Assembly (NCBI GenBank): GCA_012862575.1
Contig: BLSF01000022.1
Location: 560,001 to 574,701, forward strand
DNA length: 14,701 bases
Direction of reading: 5' to 3'
DNA from: Parietichytrium sp. I65-24A
Lineage: Eukaryota > Sar > Bigyra > Thraustochytrida > Thraustochytriidae
Shown: positions 8,091 to 14,701 of the stretch, one piece after another
How positions within the stretch are numbered: position 1 is the stretch's first letter
How the letters are laid out: each line of letters opens with the position of its first letter
Notes under the pieces: generated by a model
Seen by the model: the letters and a program-made list of their open reading frames with translations, nothing else
Database searches by the model: none
Told to the model about the DNA's origin: nothing
Made by a program: the position numbers and the translations under genes

Positions 8091-9017
8091 ATGGAGGAAG
8101 TGGAGCCCTGGGAGGAGTTTCGCGAGGAAGAGGAGCAGTCTCAAGCAGAGAGCGAAGAGGAAGGTCTCGGGGCGACGCGAGAGAGTAGGAGAAGAAAAAA
8201 GCGCTCGTCTACACGGGGATCGGGCCGGAGCAGCAGGGATGAACTTGAGGATATCGATGAAGTCGTCAAAAAGCCGAAAGAAGGGAAAAAAAAAGTCAAG
8301 AAAGACAAGTCTCGACGGGAAAAGCGGCCAAACGCAAGAGGGTTGAAAAATTTGATGAGGATTGACGAGAACGACCGCGACGGACTCAACGAAAGGGAAT
8401 ACGATGATCGATGGAGCATTGACGAAGACGAGCCGCCGAGTGAGGGCTTAGAGAACGAATCTCCAGATCTCTACGTGCGGCGCATAACATGGAACCTCCT
8501 AAGCTGGAAACAACCTCTGTATACTGGCTTCGCTTTCACGCTTGTAGTGCTTACATATGCTCTGTTGCACGTTTCCCAGTACGGCATTGTGACGCTGGTT
8601 TGTTTCATGATAATGTTTCAGCTCTCAGCAACCACGGTGGCCTCATCATTCTCTCCTGAGCTCAAGCAAAAGGGTGTCGTTGGAAAGCACTTCAATGCTG
8701 AGCGCTTTGCACAGCACCGCCAAATAGTCAGTACACAACAAATGTCCCTGATATCCAAAGGCCTTGCTCTAATTGCGGCAGATTGGGTGGATCGATGGGA
8801 AGCTACCTTGCAGGAAGAGAGTAACGTGAACAGCTCCATCCTCGTTGCTTTCTTCTCCCTGTTGTTTACGTCTGGCTTTTATGTTCCGGCTTATTACGTC
8901 ACATTTGGCTGCATAATTAGTTTATTTATGCTAACGCCGCTGTACGCGCAGAATCAACTTCGGATGGACGAAATGATACAAGATTTCAAAGATCATCTTG
9001 CAGAATTAGTAGATTAG
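8091..9017 (+). CDS. Reticulon-like protein (reticulon homology domain)
   Basis: This is a 308-residue protein from ATG 8091. Residues 1-125 are extremely charged and probably disordered: an acidic opening (EEVEPWEEFREEEEQSQ), then Lys/Arg-rich blocks. Residues ~127-305 form a reticulon homology domain. It starts with a WNLLSWKQP motif like the family's WRxP entry, has a long hydrophobic hairpin at ~143-178, a ~65-residue linker, and a second hairpin at ~249-285. It ends with LTPLYAQNQLRMDEMIQDF, matching the family's PxxYxxxQxxID pattern. Reticulons sit in the cytosolic leaflet of the ER membrane as wedges and shape tubules. There is no C-terminal KKxx signal. It is followed by an A-rich 193-base gap to the convergent signal peptidase gene. 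Family assignment is firm; paralogue identity is not. Confidence 0.85.
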   Translation: MEEVEPWEEFREEEEQSQAESEEEGLGATRESRRRKKRSSTRGSGRSSRDELEDIDEVVKKPKEGKKKVKKDKSRREKRPNARGLKNLMRIDENDRDGLNEREYDDRWSIDEDEPPSEGLENESPDLYVRRITWNLLSWKQPLYTGFAFTLVVLTYALLHVSQYGIVTLVCFMIMFQLSATTVASSFSPELKQKGVVGKHFNAERFAQHRQIVSTQQMSLISKGLALIAADWVDRWEATLQEESNVNSSILVAFFSLLFTSGFYVPAYYVTFGCIISLFMLTPLYAQNQLRMDEMIQDFKDHLAELVD

Positions 9018-9210
9018 ATTAGAGTCACAAAGGTGCCAATCGAGACACAGCACCGCATTAGCGCCAATCAAGGCGCTCGAATATAAAACGCTAACGAGGA
9101 GAAGAAGGAAAAAATCCTGGAGTCGAATTCAAAACATGGATGACTGGCGAAACAAATGTGTGTAATGCCTAAAAAAAGAAAGGAAGTGAAAAAAAAATCT
9201 TGCTTACAAG

Positions 9211-9957
9211 CTAGTTGCCCTTCTTTGCCATCTGCCTATCATACTGTTCCTCCAGCTTCCATATGAGACCTTGAAGATCGCGCTGAAGCGCAAGTTCGTC
9301 GAGTTCGCCTAGCTCCGAGAAATAAGTTCCCACAGACTTGGTGAATGCCTCCTTCCCTGGCAGCGAAGAGTTCCGAAACTCCATCTCGACAGTAACCTTG
9401 TCGTCTCCCCTCGGGAGCGTTGTAGCCACCTTGAGAGCGCTTTGAGGACGGTTCATCTTTGAGTAGGTTCTCGCAATGTAGTTTTGCTCCACCCATAAAG
9501 ATAAGAACTGGAGCGCAGCGCTCGCAACCGCATAACATCCAATGCAGTAAATCAAGATCAATTTGTTTTCTGGAAACGAGTGCGGGCCAAGTTGGGCATA
9601 CGCCGCAACACTGCACGCGATCGTCATGAGGATCAGCTTGATATTGCCAACGGTCTGGTCCTCTTTATATCCGGCCAGCCCTAATAACTTGCAAATGCAA
9701 TCATCTATCGTCCGCTTCACAGCCACCTGGTCCAGCACGTCCACAGGCGGGACTGTGTCCACTAGAACAAATAATTCAGCATTCGCCAGCAGCGGTCACG
9801 GGCGGGAGAAACGCTCTGTCAGCAACAGCGCACCAGGACACCAACCCACCCACCATCCGCTCGCTCGCCCTGGTGACCCCTTCTCGCTGCCGCTTGCGCA
9901 GAATAACCCAGCACCCGAACCAGTCCACTCACCTTGCGTTTCCCTCTCTTCAGCCAT
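9211..9957 (-). CDS. Signal peptidase complex subunit 2 (SPC25/SPCS2), two exons
   Basis: Exon 2 (9761-9211) encodes a typical SPC25 domain: an N-terminal cytosolic region (AVKRTIDDCICKLLGLAGYK), two closely spaced membrane segments at ~47-66 and ~76-98 separated by a short loop with the family-typical FPENK, then a cytosolic domain ending in QMAKKGN. The exon 2 frame has no ATG. Upstream, an ATG at 9957 gives eight codons (MAEERETQ) ending in CAAG followed by GTGAGT. Joining at 9933/9761 across the intron restores Val then DTVPPVDVLDQ in frame, for 191 residues. In other eukaryotes this subunit helps the ER signal peptidase engage the translocon. The gene is divergent from the inverted-repeat element at 10270. 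Confidence 0.88.
9762..9932 (-). other. Spliceosomal intron in the signal peptidase subunit gene
   Basis: This is a 171-nt phase-1 intron. The donor is CAAG/GTGAGT (intron starts at 9932) and the acceptor is TTATTTGTTCTAG (intron ends at 9762), with CTGAAT as a possible branch point just upstream. The in-frame TGA at 9798-9796 and the lack of any ATG in the exon 2 frame require splicing. Confidence 0.85.
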
Positions 9958-10269
9958 TGCGTACTCCAAGCGCGCCACGAAACCCACTCTCTGTGCTCGC
10001 TGGGGAGGACTGCCTCGCGCACCTCCAACGTTTCGCTATGTCTTCGTATGCTTCGCTAATCAAGCTGTGGGCAAATTGGGCCAACTCATTCCGTAAAGCA
10101 CGTCACCATGTACTACTCGTGACGAGAGCAACGTGCCAGTGACCCTGATCGTGACGGCATGTGGCTGTATTTGGCTGTACTCATGCCGTAGTGGGGTGAT
10201 GTGTATGGTTATCATTCCGAACTCCGTAACAAGTAGCGAACAGTTGCTTTTGATACACACAAAACACAT
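9958..10269. other. Interval between signal peptidase gene and inverted-repeat element
   Basis: About 310 bases with no gene. It should hold the promoter of the minus-strand signal peptidase subunit gene. No motif was recognised. Confidence 0.4.
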
Positions 10270-10331
10270 AAGCCAAAGTGTGCCTGCCTTCGGCGGTCTT
10301 CTTCGTGCTTGAAAGTTGCGCCTGCCTCCGG
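10270..10331 (+). repeat. Left arm of the inverted repeat
   Basis: Pairs with 11445-11508 on the opposite strand. Against the right arm it has five mismatches, all transitions, and lacks 2 nt of a T-run (gccttc here, gccttttt there). The protease frame starts inside this arm. Confidence 0.8.
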
Positions 10332-10868
10332 TTCGCCCCAATTCTGAATTTTCAAGACAACGCAGGGCGGGAGCGATATTTAGAAGGCATTGCTATTGAA
10401 TTCTGCCTGTTTGGGATGTTTGCGCGTGCATATATGAATGGGGAAAGCGTGGCGGTCATGCCCCCTCTGGACTTCGGTTTTCCAGGCGGAAAATCTGCGC
10501 AACGAGGCTTGTTCGTCCCCGCATCTGTAGGGGGGCAAATCAAATCAAAAATCCCGAGCAGAATTCTGTTTCCCGTGAACGAAAATCAGAGCCACTGGGT
10601 ATTGTACGTCGCATATCCGAATGCAGAACCTGAAAGGAGTATTGTAAAGTTTGACTCACTGCATTCCTCATTGTCCACGGGGGATGATAATGCGGAAAAG
10701 ATCGAACTGATACTTCGCGAGATGCTCGAAATATACGGAAGCTGGGCGAGATCCACTGGGAAATCAGCTCGACAAACAAATGGCGAAGACTGCGGTGTGT
10801 ATATGCTTGCAAATGCCAGTTCTATCATTTGGAACCAAGAACATCCAAGAACCACCAGAATCTATTGA
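10278..10868 (+). CDS. Ulp1/SENP-like C48 cysteine protease frame (5'-incomplete, probable late frameshift)
   Basis: The open frame of 196 codons begins with GTG inside the left inverted repeat; the first ATG is at 10416 (150 residues). The catalytic set of the Ulp1/SENP (C48) family is visible in order: His106 in NQSHWVLYVAYP, Asp126 in VKFDSLHSS, Gln166 and Cys172 in RQTNGEDCGVYML (numbered from the GTG). C48 enzymes remove SUMO or related modifiers from proteins. Residues 34-52 (RYLEGIAIEFCLFGMFARA) probably match the substrate-binding start of the domain, so the fold begins before the only ATG: an upstream exon or the original 5' end is missing. After Cys172 the frame ends in HPRTTRIY-stop, while the +1 frame continues to 10992 with a family-like C-terminal helix (FRRWVAAEALKAVAQ), indicating a 1-nt frameshift near 10850. 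Domain identity is firm; whether a functional protein is made is doubtful. Confidence 0.75.
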   Translation: MCLPSAVFFVLESCACLRFAPILNFQDNAGRERYLEGIAIEFCLFGMFARAYMNGESVAVMPPLDFGFPGGKSAQRGLFVPASVGGQIKSKIPSRILFPVNENQSHWVLYVAYPNAEPERSIVKFDSLHSSLSTGDDNAEKIELILREMLEIYGSWARSTGKSARQTNGEDCGVYMLANASSIIWNQEHPRTTRIY

Positions 10869-10992
10869 GCCCCACATATTTCGGCGATGGGTAGCTGCAG
10901 AAGCACTTAAGGCGGTCGCACAATCCGACTTACTCAGTGAGCAAATTTTCCGTTACTCTAATTCTTCCAGGAAGAGAGTGAGAGGATCTTGA

Positions 10993-11444
10993 CTCAAGTG
11001 GTGCGCAATATCGGAGTCCGTTGTTTTTTAAACGAACAAGTCAACGGCGAAACAGCATCATTTAGACGTGAACCGAAGAATGCGTATTTGTTCGCTCAGG
11101 AACAAAATGAACCTCAGAGAAATTTTTGGGTGGGGAATCTGGCTATCTTATTTTAAAGCGGTACTCCTGCGTGACAGGCGGCCTTGTTTAACTCTGGAAG
11201 ATACCGGTACCGGTACTTGAGTACTGGTAGATTCTCCAAAAAGGCCACAGAATTCACAGAATGGAGCTCCCAGCGAAAAACGAACCATTACTGGGTTTAA
11301 AATGTACAATCTTAATTTACCTGCAAAATGCAGGTGTTAGTTTGCACAAGATTTTAAAAGGTGCCCTGTACAACATAACATACATTCTCATTCTCATAAT
11401 TTAACTACGATTTACGTGAACTGTGAACGCAACGAGTAAGCCTG
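10993..11444. other. Non-coding interior of the inverted-repeat element
   Basis: About 450 bases with no credible gene on either strand. It contains a short self-complementary stretch near 11202-11216 (ccggtaccgg type). The segment is A/T-richer than the arms. No transposase fragment was seen. Confidence 0.4.
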
Positions 11445-11456
11445 CCGGAGGCAGGC
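11440..11456. repeat. Perfect hairpin at the inner edge of the right arm
   Basis: Seven-base arms gcctgcc and ggcaggc enclose a gga loop. A second hairpin (ccgcc, aaaaa, ggcgg) follows at 11480-11494 inside the right arm; its left-arm counterpart is shorter (gcc ttc ggc at 10286-10294). Confidence 0.55.
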
Positions 11457-11508
11457 GCAACTCTCGAGCACGAAGAAGACCGCCAAAAAGGCGGGCGCAC
11501 TTTGGCTT
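11445..11508 (-). repeat. Right arm of the inverted repeat
   Basis: Reverse complement of the left arm at 10270-10331 with five transitions and a 2-nt insertion. Beyond the ccgg at the inner edge and the AAGCC at the outer edge the two flanks share nothing. Confidence 0.8.
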
Positions 11509-11550
11509 GTACCTTCATATAAAGACGGTTCATAATTACGCTCTATGAAG

Positions 11551-12328
11551 TCAATGTTGTGGCACGTGATTTCCCTCTTCGGTTATTTGAAACTCCTTGA
11601 CAAATGGCGATTTCCACTGCCATGAACCGTCATCATTGGTCCTCCACGAATCGATTTCGTTGCCATCCACGTCATGGACAGTGACGGTCAGTTCGTTGTC
11701 GCAATAGACCGTCAGTTGAGCACTTCCAGTACAGTCGCGCCTGCCTCAGTCTTAACCAGGTCTGCGCACACGAGCGTCGTGGACAAGTCTGCGGTGCTCT
11801 GGCCAAGATTGGCGAACGAGGCAGCCCCCAAACACCTCGTCTTGAGCGTCTGGGTCGGTGCCGATTGGCACATAGAAAAACGCAGCGTTGTGTGCGGCTT
11901 TAATGGCCTAGACCTTTTCATTCTGGCAATTTATTGCCGAAGTTGAACAATCTGTATGCACATATTTATGAATACCATCGGCCATGAATACCACAATCTT
12001 GGTTGCGTTTGGGTTCAGTGTTCTTGAAACCGCTCGCAAGGATTTCATCTAGCGTTCCGAGAATGTTGGTCTGCAGTCCTACGTTGTCCACTATCTCCCT
12101 GTTCAAGGAAGAAGCTTCCCAATGAGGAAGCGAAGCTCCTTTCGGCTCTAGAGCTCCAAAGGCGAGTTGCAAAGAAGGTTTGCTTGCAAATTGCACGACG
12201 GAGAACATGCTCGAGCCCGCAGAAGAGGAAAACTCTTGAGAGACCTCCGCGACAAAGGTCTTCATCTGAGACCACTCCTCCTCAGCCACACTTCCTGACA
12301 CATAGTAAATTCTCCCACCGCCGCGCAC
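11551..12328 (-). pseudogene. Decayed von Willebrand factor A domain gene with a C-terminal beta-rich segment
   Basis: Pieces of one vWA domain lie in order on the minus strand but in different frames. 12328-~12005 reads SGSVAEEEWSQMKTFVAEVS, then FSVVQFASKP and LQTNILGTLDEIL. From 12003 another frame reads TKIVVFMADG, the typical strand 4 and metal-site Asp-Gly, runs into an in-frame TAG (11910-11908), and resumes as AIKAAHNAAFFYVPIGTD. From ~11840 a third frame reads SFANLGQSTADLSTTLVCAD. A final switch near 11730 leads to GSAQLTVYCDNELTVTV, then NDDGSWQWKSPF, ending in TGA at 11553-11551. The last segment could be a galactose-binding-like beta-sandwich. The first MIDAS motif (DxSxS) keeps SGS but lacks the Asp. 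Intact vWA proteins are usually extracellular adhesion or metal-binding proteins. Three frame switches plus a stop in contiguous homologous sequence indicate a pseudogene rather than introns. Confidence 0.7.
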
Positions 12329-12483
12329 AGAACTTCAAACCCCCTTTCCCAAACACTGGAGCAAGAACTATAGACAATAGCGCACGTTCTCTTGAACTCC
12401 GAGGAACTGCAACCTGTGTTCCTGCATAGGCGCCGTGTGAGGACGAGTGCAAAATCGCGGCGCCAGTACAGGTCATGCCGTGA

Positions 12484-12906
12484 ATTATTTTAGCCACCAG
12501 CAACCAGCAGATGCTTTACAGGAGGAGTTCAAAGCAGCAAGTCCAGTGTGCTCTCGGGTTAGTGCAAGAAAAGCCTGATCCGAAGCAACTGAACTCGCTG
12601 AATGCCGAAACATAATTACCTCCCCCAACCGGAGCAGATGATGAACACATCAAGAGTCTTGCGCAGCCAATGATCTCCGAAACAGGAAAGCCGGTCTCCT
12701 TCTACAAAACTCACTCCACTTCCAACCTCCAACAGAGCTGCCTCCATAAGATACTGACAGAGTTGAGTCCCTCGTTGAACATTGCAGAATGCTCAAGTTC
12801 CTGCGAGCGTACTTGTGGAAGCGTACCTCAAGACCCATACCTTGCAAGCAAGATGGAGGAAAAAATTGACCTTTTTTTGCATGCTGTAGAAGCATTGCTC
12901 GCCTAA
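12484..12906 (+). pseudogene. Probable remnant of a plus-strand gene (3' part), with in-frame stop
   Basis: The plus frame ending in TAA at 12904-12906 gives a natural-looking C-terminus (MISETGKPVSFYKTHSTSN, then DPYLASKMEEKIDLFLHAVE). It extends upstream through PPPTGADDEHIKSLAQ to a TAA at 12613-12615, and beyond that stop as QEKPDPKQLNSLNAET. A neighbouring frame over 12500-12570 reads ADALQEEFKAASPVCSRVSA, suggesting a further frame break. The family is not recognised. The opposite strand gives less protein-like frames. Coding character is judged by eye only. Confidence 0.35.
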
Positions 12907-13302
12907 GCTTTCAGAGTCTTCTGATCTCCTTCTGCTATCTCCCTGCAGAGGTGAGACAGCACACAACCAACCAACAGCTTTGCCCCGCAGCTGGCGGACG
13001 ATTTCCAGCCCATTGAGTATACTCTCCGCAGCGGCACACAGGACTCCAAAGCCGTATGCCCTGGGAGCAAGAATAAAACGCCGCAGCACTCGATCCTCTT
13101 CGATGCGAGGCGCTGCAAAGATTGGTCCCGCGCAGGCGCCGCCGGGAATAGCAACGCCGGGTTCGGCTGTGACGCCAGTGCCAAAATAACCGCAACATAA
13201 CAAAATGGACAACAGCTGCCGCCACCGTGGCCTCCGAAACAGCAAACCCGCCAACCAACTGCGCCCGTTGGCTGGAGCACACGCTACACTCACTCCCGCC
13301 AC
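12793..13302 (-). other. Open frame with a signal-peptide-like stretch; uncertain
   Basis: This minus-strand frame of 169 codons has no ATG (it opens at GTG). It contains a stretch that could be a signal peptide (WRQLLSILLCCGYFGTGVTA followed by EPGVAIPGG) and then PRAYGFGVLCAAAESIL. All three minus frames are open across 12935-13280 because the DNA is GC-rich, so openness alone proves little. It may belong to the same decayed secreted-protein locus as the segments on either side. Confidence 0.2.
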
Positions 13303-13434
13303 TTCTGTCCTCTCTGCCTCAATACGCGCCGAAACGCATCGGAAGAATGCCTTCGGAATAACGACGCGCTACAGCTCTCCGAGAAGTACCAAAGCTCAAC
13401 GCCAGGGGAGCAGAGCTCTTCAAAAAGCGACAAG

Positions 13435-14280
13435 CTATAAGCTGTGGGTCCCAGAGAGCGCAATCTGACAGCTTCTCCGTATATTGTCGCCGGTGCGTAC
13501 AAGGCTCCCGCAAAAGGTGTGGAACAAGCGCCCCGTACTGCTGACCACACTCCCACCCAGGATAAACCCAGGGTATGCATGACTGCCGTTGCTGCTGCTG
13601 TTGTCGCCTTGGCCGTCGCCCTGGCCAGGGGAAGATGCCACGAGGTCGCCTCTCTGTGCCTCGCGGTCCAGAAGCCGGAGGGATATCGAGTAGACCTTGA
13701 ACCCTTCTATTTCCTCCTGCTGCTCCACGGAGCGAAGGTCCAGCCACACGTCCTGGTTGCCGGCCTCGTCGACGCGCCACCGGAGCCATTGGAGCCATTG
13801 GAGTCGCTGGGAGATCAGCAGACTCTCGTCCGCGGTTCCGTCCGCGGAATCGTTCCAGATCCAGCCAGAGAACTCCCACGCCACTCCCTTGCTCGGTGCC
13901 GCCTCCCCCGCGAGTTTCCACTGCGCGCTCTGCACAGGGCCGTACTTGCGCACCTGTGTGCCGTCGCGGCGCGCGCCGTCCAATTAAAACACGAGCGGCA
14001 GGTTGCTCACGAGGGGCGAGAAGGTGTACTGCCGCGGCCACCACGCGCTCGCATCGCCGCCGCCGAAGCCGCCACTCGCCTTCTGCCGCTCCAGGCTGGT
14101 GATGGATGTCGGTGCGGGCCTGATCAGGAGCATGAAGTACATGTGGCGCAAGCGCGCGTCGATCAAGACGATTGCGAAAATTGTCAAACGGTTGGTCAAA
14201 GTGACTTCTTCGTTGATCAAAATGTTGAATTGGATGCACGATTGGATGTACCGTACATTATTTTTTTGCCGGTGCTGATT
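13435..14280 (-). pseudogene. Possible decayed extracellular-protein gene segment, interrupted by TAA
   Basis: In one minus-strand frame, sequence that looks like protein runs from ~14280 (INEEVTLTNRLTIFAIVLID) to 13987 (QYTFSPLVSNLPLVF), meets a single TAA at 13986-13984, and continues in the same frame as LDGARRDGTQVRKYGP, then GVAWEFSGWIWNDSADG and GNQDVWLDLRSVEQQ, to a stop at 13437-13435. Continuation across one stop suggests a nonsense mutation in a former gene. The Trp-rich, beta-type composition recalls the C-terminal segment at 11551-11730, but no family was recognised. Two other long frames overlap it (306 codons on the minus strand, 351 on the plus), so the strand is not certain. 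Confidence 0.3.
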
Positions 14281-14499
14281 CTTGGTACGAGTACAGTGTC
14301 GCTGATGCTAGTGATGACCCGCCGAGAAGTGAGTGAATTTCGGAAGGTTGTCACGCGAGCAGAAGAAGAAGCTGAAGCGCAAAGCCGAAGAAGCAGAAAA
14401 GATAGTTTGATTTTATTCCGCGCCCCGATGCGCAAAAAGATCAGACACACGAAAACATTGTGGCAAGAGTTGAAATCAGTCTACCCAGCTAAAACTTAG
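14245..14499 (+). CDS. Possible C-terminal tail of a membrane protein (end of a longer plus-strand frame)
   Basis: The last ~85 codons of a plus-strand frame open from 13444 read like a membrane-protein tail: a hydrophobic helix (YIIFLPVLILGTSTVSLMLV), then a charged coiled stretch (EFRKVVTRAEEEAEAQS) and a basic end (MRKKIRHTKTLWQELK), ending in TAG at 14497-14499. The upstream part of that frame looks like a shadow of the minus strand, so a real gene would need an exon join or a frameshift near 14245. Function unknown. Confidence 0.28.
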   Translation, partial: DVPYIIFLPVLILGTSTVSLMLVMTRREVSEFRKVVTRAEEEAEAQSRRSRKDSLILFRAPMRKKIRHTKTLWQELKSVYPAKT

Positions 14500-14701
14500 G
14501 AATTAATAAGCCAAATTCGAATCTCAAAAGTGAATTGGACACACTCCTATAGAAAACCTGATTTAGGGGTTAGGGGGGCATTTTTTGCTTCTTTTCGGCC
14601 AATCCCGGAGCTGGCCAATTATGGGGTTTTACCTTATTGCATTTCCATATCGGTACGGTACACTTCTTAGGGTCTCCTCTCCCGCTTGCTGACCCCCATT
14701 T

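Larger units (their letters stand above)
10270..11508. mobile_element. Probable non-autonomous DNA transposon with terminal inverted repeats, carrying a C48 protease frame
   Basis: The unit is 1,239 bases, bounded by inverted repeats of 62 and 64 bases whose outer ends both read AAGCCAAAGTG inwards. Aligned arms match at 56 of 61 positions plus one 2-nt gap. The interior holds an Ulp1-like protease frame and about 450 bases without coding sequence. No transposase is present, so the unit would need one supplied in trans. Several eukaryotic DNA transposons carry Ulp1/C48 domains (some Mutator-like elements of plants, and Zisupton-type elements), which makes a transposon origin the natural reading. 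No target-site duplication could be found at these boundaries (aaacacat on the left, gtaccttc on the right), so the true ends may differ, or the duplication has decayed, or this is a local inverted duplication. Confidence 0.6.

Noticed and set aside
11202-11216. accggtaccggtac palindrome as a regulatory site
   Set aside because: Short simple self-complementary sequence with a partial echo near 14653; no evidence that it is more than chance.
10255-11525. Target-site duplication flanking the inverted-repeat unit
   Set aside because: Left flank (aaacacat) and right flank (gtaccttc) share no direct repeat of 4-10 bases at any boundary within two bases of those chosen.
11551-12328. Explaining the vWA frame switches by introns
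   Set aside because: vWA landmarks are nearly contiguous across each switch, leaving no room for introns, and an in-frame TAG sits inside conserved sequence.
13319-14239. 306-codon minus-strand frame rich in Arg, Gly and Gln
   Set aside because: The Arg/Pro/Gly-heavy composition with an unlikely Gln run looks like an out-of-frame reading of GC-rich DNA, not a gene.
13444-14244. First three quarters of the 351-codon plus-strand frame
   Set aside because: Ala/Val/Leu/Arg-rich and complementary to more natural minus-strand sequence; only its last ~85 codons were kept as a candidate.
1-14701. tRNA, rRNA, CRISPR array, IS element, prophage or bacterial operon
   Set aside because: No cloverleaf-like B-box/T-loop pattern, no spaced direct repeats of CRISPR type and no bacterial mobile-element protein were seen; the spliceosomal intron and gene content are eukaryotic.

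Overview
The window is nuclear DNA of a eukaryote, probably a unicellular protist or alga. The evidence is a signal peptidase subunit gene with a textbook GT-AG spliceosomal intron, a reticulon-type ER protein, an IQ/Sfi1-like centrin- or calmodulin-binding protein, widely spaced genes on both strands, and no ribosome-binding sites or operons. Genes look intron-poor: one open frame runs 704 codons unbroken, and only one intron could be placed with confidence. Sfi1-like repeats suggest a lineage with centrin and basal bodies. I cannot name the lineage.

Layout. 1-2112 (-): 5' part of a large secreted glycoprotein with a signal peptide and a possible BPI/TULIP-like fold, running off the left edge. 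3021-3536 (-): small, highly charged protein with a duplicated DESDA module and a basic N-terminus that looks like a mitochondrial presequence. 3537-4790: gene-free, with two patches of a 7-nt CAGA-type repeat. 4791-6644 (+): IQ/Sfi1-like coiled-coil protein. 6770-7141 (-): small protein with a faint SOCS/VHL-box-like stretch; its 5' end is unresolved. 7398-8090: gene-free, ending in eight copies of a 7-nt repeat just before the next start. 8091-9017 (+): reticulon-homology protein. It converges on 9211-9957 (-), signal peptidase complex subunit 2, whose first exon encodes only eight residues.

The right third differs. At 10270-11508 a pair of about 62-bp inverted repeats (56 of 61 aligned bases identical) encloses a 1.2-kb unit. 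It holds an Ulp1/SENP-type (C48) cysteine protease frame with His, Asp, Gln and Cys all visible but no upstream ATG and a probable late frameshift. I read this as a non-autonomous DNA transposon that carries or captured a SUMO-protease domain. Immediately beside it, 11551-12328 (-) is a decayed von Willebrand factor A gene with three frame switches and an in-frame stop. Further right, 12484-14500 is partly GC-rich, has long open frames on both strands, and contains further probable gene remnants. No transposase, RNA gene, CRISPR array or plasmid/phage feature was seen. The last 200 bases show nothing recognisable.

The reticulon and the signal peptidase subunit both act at the ER, but nothing shows co-regulation beyond being convergent neighbours.
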